NCBI GenBank assembly: GCA_022566435.1 | Contig: JADFIX010000013.1 | Span: 1 to 5,700 of the forward strand | Direction: 5' to 3' | Origin: Planctomycetota bacterium | GTDB taxonomy: Bacteria > Planctomycetota > Phycisphaerae > UBA1845 | Length of the DNA: 5,700 nt | Shown here: piece after piece, positions 1 to 5,594 of the stretch | Position numbering within the stretch: position 1 is the stretch's first letter | How the letters are laid out: the number at the start of each line of letters is the position of its first letter | Made by a program: the position numbers and the translations under genes | Notes under the pieces: generated by a model | What the model saw: only the letters and a program-made list of their open reading frames with translations | Told to the model about the DNA's origin: nothing | Database searches by the model: none

Positions 1-20
1 CCGGCGCGAAGTTTGGTCAT
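1..20 (-). CDS. Start of an unidentified downstream gene (partial)
   Basis: On the minus strand an ATG at 20-18 overlaps the hemL stop TGA (19-17) as ATGA, the usual arrangement of translationally coupled genes. Only the first codons are inside the window (MTKLRA), so the product cannot be identified. That it is a real gene is inferred from the overlap alone. If so, it is the next cistron of a hemL operon. Confidence 0.4.
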
Positions 21-1324
21 GAGGCTACGCTCCTGAAGCTGTCCGCCGCAACTTCGATAGTTCTTTGGATGGCTGTCTCGTCGTGAGCGGAGGACACAAA
101 CATGGCCTCATACCCCGAAGGCGGCAGCCACACGCCACGGTCGAGCATCGCCGTGAAGAAACGTGCGTAAAGGGCGTGGTCGCAGGCTTGGGCGTCGTCG
201 AAGTTTCGCACTGGTCGATCGATGAACGAAAAGCCGAACATGCCGCCACAGAATCCTGTTTGGATGGGTACGCCGGCTTCAGACGCAACCTCGCAGAAAC
301 CATGGGCTAAGGTTTTCGCCGATCTGTCCAAAGCTTCGTAGAACCCTTTTTCCTGGCAAATCTCGAGCGTGGCAATCCCGGCGGCCATACCGAGCGGGTT
401 ACCGCTCAACGTACCGGCCTGATACACCGGCCCGAGCGGGCTGACCTGGGCCATCAACGACTTGGAACCACCGTAGGCCGCCACCGGCATGCCGCCGCCG
501 ATGACTTTGCCCAGGCACGTCAGATCGGGCCTGATCTTGCAAATGTTTTGATAGCCACCCCAGGCGGTGCGAAAGCCGGTCATTACCTCGTCGAAGATGA
601 GTAAAGATCCGTGCTGATCACATTGGGCGCGTAACCCTTCAAGAAATCCCTCGACCGGCGGCACGAATCCCATATTGCCGGCGACCGGTTCGACGAGGAT
701 GGCCGCCACGTCCGGGCCATGTTCGGCCATGAGTTTTTCCACCGCACCGAGGTCGTTGAAGGGGGCCAGGAGGGTCAGTCTTGCAAAGTCTTCCGGTACA
801 CCGGCGGAATCGGGTATGCCGAACGTCGCCGCGCCCGATCCGGCGGCCACCAGCAACGCATCCACGTGTCCGTGATAGCAGCCGACGAACTTGAGGATTT
901 TCGATCGTCCAGTCGCGCCGCGAGCCAGCCGGATGGCACTCATCGTAGCCTCGGTACCGCTGTTGACGAATCGCAGGCATTCCAGGGACGGCAGGGACTC
1001 GACGATGGTTTCCGCAAGTTGTGTCTCCGCGGGACAACAGGCGCCGAAGCTCAGTCCCTTGGCGGCCGCTTCGTTCACGGCTCGAACGACCTCGGGATGG
1101 GCGTGGCCGACGATGGCCGGCCCCCAGCTACCCACCAGGTCGACATACTGGTTGCCGTCCACGTCGTAAACGTAGGCCCCTTCGGCCCGATCGACGAAAA
1201 CGGGTTTCCCACCGACCGCACGAAAGGCCCGGACAGGGCTGCTTACGCCGCCCACCATGACGGCACAAGCGCGTTGGAACATCTCAGCGGAGCGGACTCG
1301 TTTGGATTCCGTCTTCGTCGGCAT
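17..1324 (-). CDS. hemL: Glutamate-1-semialdehyde 2,1-aminomutase
   Basis: This is a cytoplasmic PLP-dependent class III aminotransferase that converts glutamate-1-semialdehyde to 5-aminolevulinate, the last step of the C5 route into heme, siroheme and corrinoids. The 435 residues match the usual family length. Visible hallmarks are the N-terminal GGVSSPVRAF (25-34), the phosphate-binding NSGTEA (121-126), YHGH (150-153), VEPVAGNMG (211-219), the cofactor aspartate in IFDEVMTGFR (D245), the Schiff-base lysine in LGKVIGGGMP (K273) and GTLSGNPL (304-311). The ATG at 1324 is preceded by AGGGAG (1340-1335 on the minus strand) at 10 bases, which supports this start. No clear promoter was found upstream. 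The stop overlaps a following minus-strand ATG. The frame is intact with all key residues. Its presence implies that the organism makes aminolevulinate from glutamyl-tRNA rather than from glycine and succinyl-CoA. Confidence 0.97.
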   Translation of the reverse strand: MPTKTESKRVRSAEMFQRACAVMVGGVSSPVRAFRAVGGKPVFVDRAEGAYVYDVDGNQYVDLVGSWGPAIVGHAHPEVVRAVNEAAAKGLSFGACCPAETQLAETIVESLPSLECLRFVNSGTEATMSAIRLARGATGRSKILKFVGCYHGHVDALLVAAGSGAATFGIPDSAGVPEDFARLTLLAPFNDLGAVEKLMAEHGPDVAAILVEPVAGNMGFVPPVEGFLEGLRAQCDQHGSLLIFDEVMTGFRTAWGGYQNICKIRPDLTCLGKVIGGGMPVAAYGGSKSLMAQVSPLGPVYQAGTLSGNPLGMAAGIATLEICQEKGFYEALDRSAKTLAHGFCEVASEAGVPIQTGFCGGMFGFSFIDRPVRNFDDAQACDHALYARFFTAMLDRGVWLPPSGYEAMFVSSAHDETAIQRTIEVAADSFRSVAS

Positions 1325-1643
1325 CTAGTTTCGACTCCCTATTCGCGTGCCGTTGGCCCGCATCCCGGTGGAAAAACACCGCTTCGTGAACCGCATGCCC
1401 ATAAGAGGGCCGGCAAATCGCGTTAGTTTCGCCTGCAATGGCTCTGTTGAAGGCATCGGCCACTTGGCGCTGGGCAGTCAGCCCGATCCGACTTTGCCGC
1501 TTTCTTCACCGGCCGTTTGACCGAATGTATGGTAACACCGCTCCGGACCGAATTCGAGCCTCAACGCGTGAAACGCCCTTGCGCGAGAATCACCATGTCT
1601 TGCAATGTGATCCGCGGTGTGACCCCGTTCCCGCGCCGTGTTA
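1325..1643. other. Intergenic stretch with no supported gene
   Basis: This gap separates divergent transcription of hemL (minus) and the tRNA (plus). It carries the hemL ribosome-binding site AGGGAG at its left edge. An open frame at 1438-1647 on the plus strand encodes 69 residues with no recognisable motif and no good ribosome-binding site, so I do not call it. I saw no convincing hemL promoter, terminator or repeat here. Confidence 0.6.
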
Positions 1644-1671
1644 TTGACCGGGTCGGCGGGTCGCTTATATT
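1644..1671 (+). promoter_or_regulatory. Sigma-70-type promoter of the tRNA gene
   Basis: TTGACC at 1644-1649 and TATATT at 1666-1671 are separated by 16 bases, close to the bacterial housekeeping consensus. The expected transcription start near 1678 lies about 9 bases before the mature tRNA 5' end at 1687, which suits a tRNA with a short 5' leader. The DUF434-type gene that follows 49 bases after the tRNA has no evident promoter of its own and may depend on read-through from here. Confidence 0.75.
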
Positions 1672-1686
1672 CTCGGCTCGCAGCTT

Positions 1687-1760
1687 AGCGGCGTAGCTCA
1701 GATGGTTAGAGCGTGGGATTCATAAACCCAAGGTCCCCGGTTCGATCCCGGGCGCCGCTA
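1687..1760 (+). tRNA. tRNA-Met (CAT anticodon), probably elongator
   Basis: The 74 bases fold as a full cloverleaf: a perfect 7-bp acceptor stem (AGCGGCG with CGCCGCT), D stem GCTC/GAGC, anticodon loop TTCATAA with CAT at 1721-1723, variable loop AGGTC, and T arm CCCGG-TTCGATC-CCGGG. The discriminator is A1760 and CCA is not encoded. Position 1 pairs with 72 (A-U) and the anticodon stem lacks the three G-C pairs of initiators, so it is not tRNA-fMet. The G2-C71 and C3-G70 pairs with A73 agree with known elongator Met identity. A lysidine-modified tRNA-Ile2, which also has a CAT anticodon in DNA, cannot be fully excluded. The bottom pair of the anticodon stem is an A31-A39 mismatch. Confidence 0.93.
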
Positions 1761-1809
1761 TTTCGACGGTTACACGTCTGATGGCGGTTCAGCCGGAAAG
1801 ACATTCTTC

Positions 1810-2553
1810 ATGCCGGACAGACGGAAACATCGCGGTCGGAATCCCGAGGACAGCGATCTGTTTTCGGATGACCATTTGGCGGCGCTCGGACGGGCGGTGA
1901 AGGATTTCTCTTGGCTCTTGTCGCGCGGCTATGCGGATCGTTCGTCGCTCAAGCTGGTGGGAGACCGGTACGCGCTGACCGCCCGCCAACGTATGGCGGT
2001 GATGCGGTCGACCTGCTCGGCCGATTCGCTCGAACGACGGCGCGGCATCATGGTCAGGTCGGCGGAGGTAGGCGAGGCAGGCATTGGTGTCGATGGGTAC
2101 AATTTGCTGATCACCGTCGAAAGTGGGCTCGGCGGCGGAATTGTGCTGATCGGACAAGACGGCGCCTATCGAGATCTGGCGAGCATTCACGGAACGTATC
2201 GCAAGGTCGAAGAAACTTTGCCGGCCTTGCGGCTCATCGTGGACCATCTTGCCGGTTTGCCCGTACCGCGAATCGATTGGTACTTGGATCGGCCGGTTTC
2301 CAACAGCGGACGTCTCAAAGCCCTGTTGGCGGAGGTGCTGGAATCGAAGCCGACCACAGGTGGGCCGGTGTGGAACATCGAACTCGTGGACAGCCCCGAC
2401 GCCGTGCTGCGGGCGTATGACGGCGTCGTCGTGACGAGTGACTCCGCGATCCTGGACAAATGCCGCGCGTGGATGAATCTGGCGGCGGAGGTTATCGATC
2501 AGGACATTCCCTGCGCATGGAAGATTGATTTAGGAAAGCGACGAAGCGACTAG
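1810..2553 (+). CDS. DUF434/DUF5616-type protein of unknown function
   Basis: This is a 247-residue soluble protein with no signal peptide or membrane segment. The N-terminal third resembles the DUF434 family, with LLSRGY (36-41), LKLVGDRY (47-54) and ARQRMAVMR (58-66). The rest resembles the DUF5616 domain that often follows it: VDGYNLLITVESGLGGG (94-110), RDLASIHGTYRK (121-132), YLDRPVSNSGRL (158-169) and VVTSDSAILD (207-216). The acidic and polar clusters in the last two motifs look like a possible metal or nucleotide site, which is inference only. The function is unknown; the family assignment is from memory of its motifs, first described largely in archaea. The ATG at 1810 has GGAAAG (1795-1800) 9 bases upstream. 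The gene begins 49 bases after the tRNA and may be co-transcribed with it. Its last codons (GKRRSD and TAG) lie inside an octamer repeat, so the C-terminal tail was probably contributed by that repeat. Confidence 0.85.
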   Translation: MPDRRKHRGRNPEDSDLFSDDHLAALGRAVKDFSWLLSRGYADRSSLKLVGDRYALTARQRMAVMRSTCSADSLERRRGIMVRSAEVGEAGIGVDGYNLLITVESGLGGGIVLIGQDGAYRDLASIHGTYRKVEETLPALRLIVDHLAGLPVPRIDWYLDRPVSNSGRLKALLAEVLESKPTTGGPVWNIELVDSPDAVLRAYDGVVVTSDSAILDKCRAWMNLAAEVIDQDIPCAWKIDLGKRRSD

Positions 2554-2632
2554 CGACGAAGGTCCACCGCGGCCTCTTTCCCTACGTCGCTCCGTCGCTT
2601 CGTCGCTCCGTCGCTTCGTCGCTCCGTCGCTT
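2536..2632. repeat. Octamer tandem repeat with inverted copy between convergent genes
   Basis: Six exact octamers CGTCGCTY fill 2585-2632, with the last base alternating C and T, so the array is also three copies of a 16-mer. Inverted copies (AAGCGACG, AAGCGACT, AGCGACG) lie at 2536-2558. The arms can pair: 2537-2550 with 2594-2607 (14 bp perfect) and 2552-2558 with 2585-2591 (7 bp), leaving a 26-base loop. The structure sits between two convergent genes and could slow or stop transcription from both sides. There is no T-run, so it is not a classic intrinsic terminator. The left arm contains the DUF434 gene's stop codon, and the right arm ends 6 bases before the stop of the minus-strand gene. 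Confidence 0.9.
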
Positions 2633-2638
2633 CTTCCT

Positions 2639-3982
2639 CTAACTTGGAAAACATTTCCCGAATGCCAACAACCAGCGGGGCGAACCCTTGATACGGATCT
2701 TCCTCCGAAGCAGCGCCCAGACGAGGTTTTTTTCCTTCGCGACGAATCCCAGCCAGGTGGCGCTGTCGGCGATGATGCGCACGTTGGGCTCTTGTACGTG
2801 CCCGTCGTAAGTCGTTACTGTCTTGTCGCGGATGACAACCGTGGCATTCATGGATTCCTCGCCGGTAAATGTGAAATGGTACGTCGCGTCCAGGCCTGCA
2901 GCCTGGCCCCGCTGAAACACGTGCGGCAGGCTGTCAAGGAACACGCGAATCGTGCGTGCCCGAAGGCCGTTGCCGACACGCTTGATCTTCTTGTGGGGAA
3001 ATCGCTTGGCCACATACGGCTCGGCGTCGGAACCGGGCACGACGTAAATCGTTTCCTCCTTTTCTACGAGTGGCTTTAGAATTTCGTTCTTGAACCGCCG
3101 TTTGTCCTGCACGAATTCGCCGATCACATCATCGCCCGCCGGGCAGACGGACAAACAATAGGCGGCCTTGTAGTTTGACTCGAACGATAGGCTCTGCCAC
3201 ATGGAGACGGTTTCCGTATCGGTGACTCTCCGCCGGTAATCCTTGGCGTTTTTGCTATCGGCGACGGATTCGACCCAGTCGCCGAAGCCGCCCATGAATT
3301 CGCGGTAGTTGTGGGTGTAGCAGGCGGAGAAATTGAAGTGCCCGTCAGGCGAAATCGCCCCGGTCGGGCACGCCGCCACGCAGAGTTTGCAGGTGACGCA
3401 CGGATCGTAGTCGATGGCGGTGCTCTCCTGCGTCACCTCCCGATCGATCAACACCGTACCGAGGAAAATAAAGCTGCCGAATTTCGGGTGGATTAGATTG
3501 CGGTGCAATCCTCGCCGGCCGAGCCCGGCGCCTTCGGCGATCAGCTTGTGCGAGACGACCCACATTTTTGCCGGCCAGCGATCGGTTTCCATGGGGAAGC
3601 CGAACGCGGTGTGCAGAGCACGGACGCCCTGCCGTTCCAGCGTGCGTACGATCCGGCGAGAGGTTTCGGTCACCTGATCATCGGAGGCGTGGAATTCGAC
3701 GTTGGCCAGCGAGCGCATCGGCGTCCGGATGTTTTCCTTGTTCATGCGAATGACGAAGCTGATGAGCGTCTTCGTCCAGGGTGCGGCGATCAGGACATCG
3801 TTTCGATCGACATCGACCTCCGGCCGAGAGACATGCACAAACCCGACGTCGTCGGCGCCCGCATCCAAGCAAAGTTGCCGAAGCCATTTCTCGTCCAACG
3901 CCGTCTTGTCCTGAATGATCGGCAGCGGCATGACGTGTGTCTTGGGTACCCGCGGTTGCCTGGTGTCTTTCGTGGTCAACAT
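2639..3982 (-). CDS. QueG/RdhA-like iron-sulfur protein with C-terminal SCP2-like domain
   Basis: This is a 447-residue protein, probably cytoplasmic, with no Tat signal or membrane segment seen. The central part carries AGLGRRG (152-158) and GSFIFLG (169-175), as in epoxyqueuosine reductase (QueG) and reductive dehalogenases, where this fold binds cobalamin. It is followed by a ferredoxin motif with Cys195, 198, 201 and 205 (CxxCxxCxxxCP, then TGAI). A second, degenerate motif has only Cys221, Cys276 and Cys280 (CLSVCP). From about 340 to the end the sequence looks like an SCP2 sterol-carrier domain (HFTFTGEE, then ADSATWL, then IRIKG), a hydrophobic-ligand pocket. It is therefore probably a redox enzyme for a lipid-like or hydrophobic substrate; cobalamin use and substrate are inference. 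It is unlikely to be QueG itself. The ATG at 3982 is chosen for its strong ribosome-binding site; the 36-base-longer frame starts at a TTG within the operator. The gene lies 60 bases after marR and shares its palindrome. Confidence 0.85.
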   Translation of the reverse strand: MLTTKDTRQPRVPKTHVMPLPIIQDKTALDEKWLRQLCLDAGADDVGFVHVSRPEVDVDRNDVLIAAPWTKTLISFVIRMNKENIRTPMRSLANVEFHASDDQVTETSRRIVRTLERQGVRALHTAFGFPMETDRWPAKMWVVSHKLIAEGAGLGRRGLHRNLIHPKFGSFIFLGTVLIDREVTQESTAIDYDPCVTCKLCVAACPTGAISPDGHFNFSACYTHNYREFMGGFGDWVESVADSKNAKDYRRRVTDTETVSMWQSLSFESNYKAAYCLSVCPAGDDVIGEFVQDKRRFKNEILKPLVEKEETIYVVPGSDAEPYVAKRFPHKKIKRVGNGLRARTIRVFLDSLPHVFQRGQAAGLDATYHFTFTGEESMNATVVIRDKTVTTYDGHVQEPNVRIIADSATWLGFVAKEKNLVWALLRRKIRIKGSPRWLLAFGKCFPS

Positions 3983-3987
3983 CGTGC

Positions 3988-3995
3988 CTTCCTCT
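3988..3995 (-). promoter_or_regulatory. Ribosome-binding site fixing the start of the iron-sulfur gene
   Basis: On the minus strand GAGGAAGG ends 5 bases before the ATG at 3982, with the GAGG core 9 bases away. No comparable site precedes the upstream TTG at 4018, which is itself part of the operator palindrome. This decides the start. Confidence 0.8.
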
Positions 3996-4003
3996 TTCGA
4001 CGT

Positions 4004-4021
4004 TAGTTGTATATACAACTA
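4004..4021. promoter_or_regulatory. Putative MarR operator at the iron-sulfur gene
   Basis: TAGTTGTATATACAACTA is a perfect 18-bp palindrome between the marR stop and the iron-sulfur gene start. Its 14-bp core GTTGTATATACAAC (4006-4019) is identical to the palindrome in the marR promoter. MarR dimers typically bind palindromes of this size, so the site is inferred to be the operator. Its centre is about 30 bases before the ATG. A clear -35/-10 pair is not visible; TATAGT (minus strand, 4023-4018) is one -10 candidate overlapping the palindrome. The gene may also be read from the marR promoter. Confidence 0.8.
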
Positions 4022-4042
4022 TAAGTCCAAAAAAATAGTGAT

Positions 4043-4495
4043 TCACGATTTCCCATCGGCCCAAATACGGTCCGCGGCCTGGCAGACCGCGCGCGTGACA
4101 CGTTCGCCGAGCAACGCCTCGGACTCTTCCTGTGCCTGCTGCCAAAGGGGGAGCGACTTCTCGAGCAGTGCGCGTCCTTTCGGGGTGATGGTGACACGAT
4201 GCGTGCGCACGTCCTTGCCGGTCGCGATTCGCAACCAACCGCGAGCGACCATCCGATCGACGTTGCGGCTGAGCGTGGATTTCTCCATGTGGAGCACTTT
4301 TCCGATCTTGGTCGGCGTAGGCGAATCGTAGTTGGCCACGACGACCAAGACGTTGAGCTGGCTGACTTTGATTCCCAGCGGTCTGAGTACATCGTCGTAA
4401 ACTCCTGTCACCACACGGTTTAGAAGTCGCACGCGCACGGCGAGGCAGTCCTTGGCGATTCGTCTGGCCGTTGTTTGTGTCATCTCGCGTTCCAT
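4043..4495 (-). CDS. MarR-family winged-helix transcriptional regulator
   Basis: This is a 150-residue protein of typical MarR length, expected to act as a DNA-binding homodimer that releases DNA on binding a small ligand. The N-terminal helices (about 10-55) would form the dimer and ligand pocket. The winged helix covers about 58-107: TPTKIGKVLHM leads into the recognition helix KSTLSRNVDRMVARG (72-86), then the wing with KDVRTHRVTITPKG (94-107). The C-terminal helices (110-147) complete the dimerisation region. The ATG at 4495 has GAGAGGA 8 bases upstream. A second ATG at 4483 is possible but has a poorer site, and the longer TTG frame starts inside the operator. A near-identical operator pair at its own promoter and at the next gene indicates autorepression and control of the iron-sulfur/SCP2 gene. 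The ligand is unknown; the SCP2 partner suggests a hydrophobic one. Confidence 0.93.
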   Translation of the reverse strand: MEREMTQTTARRIAKDCLAVRVRLLNRVVTGVYDDVLRPLGIKVSQLNVLVVVANYDSPTPTKIGKVLHMEKSTLSRNVDRMVARGWLRIATGKDVRTHRVTITPKGRALLEKSLPLWQQAQEESEALLGERVTRAVCQAADRIWADGKS

Positions 4496-4503
4496 CGGTC
4501 TCG

Positions 4504-4510
4504 TCCTCTC
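4504..4510 (-). promoter_or_regulatory. Ribosome-binding site fixing the marR start
   Basis: GAGAGGA on the minus strand lies 8 bases before the ATG at 4495. This favours that start over the in-frame ATG at 4483 and over the TTG at 4528, which belongs to the palindromic operator and would lie upstream of the predicted transcription start. Confidence 0.75.
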
Positions 4511-4515
4511 ACTAT

Positions 4516-4529
4516 GTTGTATATACAAC
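4516..4529. promoter_or_regulatory. Putative MarR operator in the marR promoter
   Basis: GTTGTATATACAAC is a perfect 14-bp palindrome, identical to the core at 4006-4019. It covers the -10 element of the marR promoter, so a bound MarR dimer would block RNA polymerase. This is the usual layout of negative autoregulation in the family. Confidence 0.85.
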
Positions 4530-4547
4530 CTTGTGCCGGATTGTCAA
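4520..4547 (-). promoter_or_regulatory. Sigma-70-type promoter of marR
   Basis: On the minus strand a consensus TTGACA (4547-4542) is followed after 16 bases by TATATA (4525-4520). Transcription should begin near 4513, giving a short leader of about 18 bases that holds the ribosome-binding site. The -10 lies inside the palindrome at 4516-4529. Confidence 0.8.
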
Positions 4548-4576
4548 GCGTTTTTTCTGACTTTGTTTGAAAAGGC

Positions 4577-4636
4577 CGTTTTCGGCGTCTGATGAGGATT
4601 TGTTGAGGGGGGAAGCAACGATCCGTACCGAAAACG
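4577..4636. repeat. Nested inverted repeat upstream of the PHP gene
   Basis: CGTTTTCGG (4577-4585) is the exact inverse of CCGAAAACG (4628-4636), with 42 bases between. Inside, GTTG and CAAC can form a small inner stem around a G-rich loop. It lies between the divergent marR and PHP genes. It could be a transcript structure or a regulator site, but no function is evident, and no convincing plus-strand promoter for the PHP gene was found in 4548-4733. Confidence 0.45.
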
Positions 4637-4685
4637 CTCGCGCATGGTTTGCGGATTGCGCCGGTGTTGGGGAGGATTGGGGGGG

Positions 4686-4701
4686 AAGCGACGTAGCGAC
4701 G
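4686..4701. repeat. Second copy of the octamer repeat
   Basis: AAGCGACG and TAGCGACG lie in tandem, the same octamer family (NAGCGACG) as the array at 2536-2632. A related sequence, GGGGGGAAGCAACG at 4607-4620, differs by one base from GGGGGGAAGCGACG at 4680-4693. The copy ends 32 bases before the PHP gene start. Read in the frame of that gene it would give KRRSD, the same tail as in the DUF434 protein. Confidence 0.75.
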
Positions 4702-4733
4702 CAGGGGGAAAGACGGACTACTTGGTAAGCGCG

Positions 4734-5561
4734 ATGACACTTTACGACCAACACCTGCATTCGCGTCATTCGTTCGATTGTCGGACTGAGCCGGCGGCGA
4801 ACGTGAAGGCGGCCCTTGCGCGGGGACTCGCCGGCCTCACGTTTACCGAGCATTTCGACACCCATCCCGACGAATGGAAGGACTGCCTGTACGACGATGA
4901 GGCCTACTCCGCGACGATTCGCCAATTGCGGGAGGAGTACGCCGATCGCATCTTCATCGGTAAGGGCATCGAGGTTTGCTATCAACCGCAACGGATGGAC
5001 TTCATTCTCGACTTTCTGGCCTCGCACGAATTCGACCTCGTGCTGCTCAGCGTTCACTACTTCGGCGACAGGCCGGTGCATGTTGAAGAGGCGTGGCAGG
5101 GGCTTTCCGTCGAGGAGGGCACGCGGCGATACTTCGATTACATGCTGCAGGCCGTCAATTTCTGCCGGGATCTCCTCGGAAGAGGCGAGCGGGTGTTCGA
5201 TGTGCTTTCCCATCTCGATTTCGTCAAACGCTACACGAAGAGATTCTTCGGCAACGACGCCGTCTCATGCTGCGGGGACCTGATCGATCAGGTTCTTTCC
5301 ACTTGCATCGAGGCCGATCTCATACCGGAGATCAACACCTCCACCCTGCGGCAGAACCTCGACGAAACCATGCCCGGCGATCAGACGGTGATCCGCTACG
5401 GGCAGCTCGGGGGAAAGGCCATGTCGCTGGGCTCCGACGCCCACACGGCCGAGGGAGTCGGCAGCGGCTTCGACAAAGCCCTCTCGATGCTCACCGCCGC
5501 GGGCATCGACCACCTCGCGGTATTCAAGAATCGCGAACGTACGGAAGTGCCGCTGACGTGA
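4734..5561 (+). CDS. PHP-family histidinol-phosphatase-like phosphoesterase
   Basis: The 275 residues match the length of HisJ/HisK-type histidinol phosphatases (about 270), which cleave histidinol phosphate in the next-to-last stage of histidine synthesis. All metal-site motifs of the PHP fold are visible: H7 and H9 in DQHLHSRHS, H40 in FTEHFD, E80 in GKGIEV, H108 in LSVHYF, H160 in LSHLDF, and D235 with H237 in SLGSDAH. These residues would hold a cluster of two or three metal ions. No other his genes are in the window, so a different phosphoester substrate is possible. The ATG at 4734 is chosen because the protein proper begins there. An upstream extension to 4644 would add 30 unlikely residues running through the octamer repeat. 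The ribosome-binding site is weak (GGTAAG); a TTG at 4722 with a G-rich stretch before it is an alternative start. Confidence 0.88.
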   Translation: MTLYDQHLHSRHSFDCRTEPAANVKAALARGLAGLTFTEHFDTHPDEWKDCLYDDEAYSATIRQLREEYADRIFIGKGIEVCYQPQRMDFILDFLASHEFDLVLLSVHYFGDRPVHVEEAWQGLSVEEGTRRYFDYMLQAVNFCRDLLGRGERVFDVLSHLDFVKRYTKRFFGNDAVSCCGDLIDQVLSTCIEADLIPEINTSTLRQNLDETMPGDQTVIRYGQLGGKAMSLGSDAHTAEGVGSGFDKALSMLTAAGIDHLAVFKNRERTEVPLT

Positions 5562-5594
5562 CGCTATTTAGGCGTATGCCGAACTTGGATGAAC

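Noticed and set aside
719..1426. A 235-codon plus-strand open frame opposite hemL
   Set aside because: It is antisense to an intact, well-conserved hemL, has no recognisable motif, and is explained by high GC and few stops.
1438..1647. A 69-codon plus-strand open frame in the hemL-tRNA gap
   Set aside because: It has no motif or good ribosome-binding site, and its end overlaps the tRNA promoter.
2585..2632. A CRISPR-like array
   Set aside because: The units are contiguous 8-mers without spacers, so this is a simple tandem repeat.
2639..3982. Calling the iron-sulfur protein QueG or a true reductive dehalogenase
   Set aside because: The C-terminal SCP2-like domain, the degenerate second cluster motif, the lack of a Tat signal and the MarR control do not fit either, so only a family-level name is supported.
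4029..4035. T-run (minus strand) after the marR stop as an intrinsic terminator
   Set aside because: Only a 3-bp hairpin (GTG/CAC) precedes it; read-through into the iron-sulfur gene seems more likely.
4010..4037. A marR-like -35/-10 promoter for the iron-sulfur gene using TATATA in its palindrome
   Set aside because: The base position matching -35 reads TATTTT, far from TTGACA, and TTGGAC at 4030-4025 is only 9 bases from TATATA. No promoter is called.
4512..5213. A 233-codon minus-strand open frame opposite the PHP gene and running into the marR promoter
   Set aside because: The plus-strand PHP protein has all its metal-binding motifs, while the antisense product has no family features.
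5561..5575. ACGC/GCGT hairpin after the PHP stop as a terminator
   Set aside because: It is a stem of only 4 bp with no T-run.
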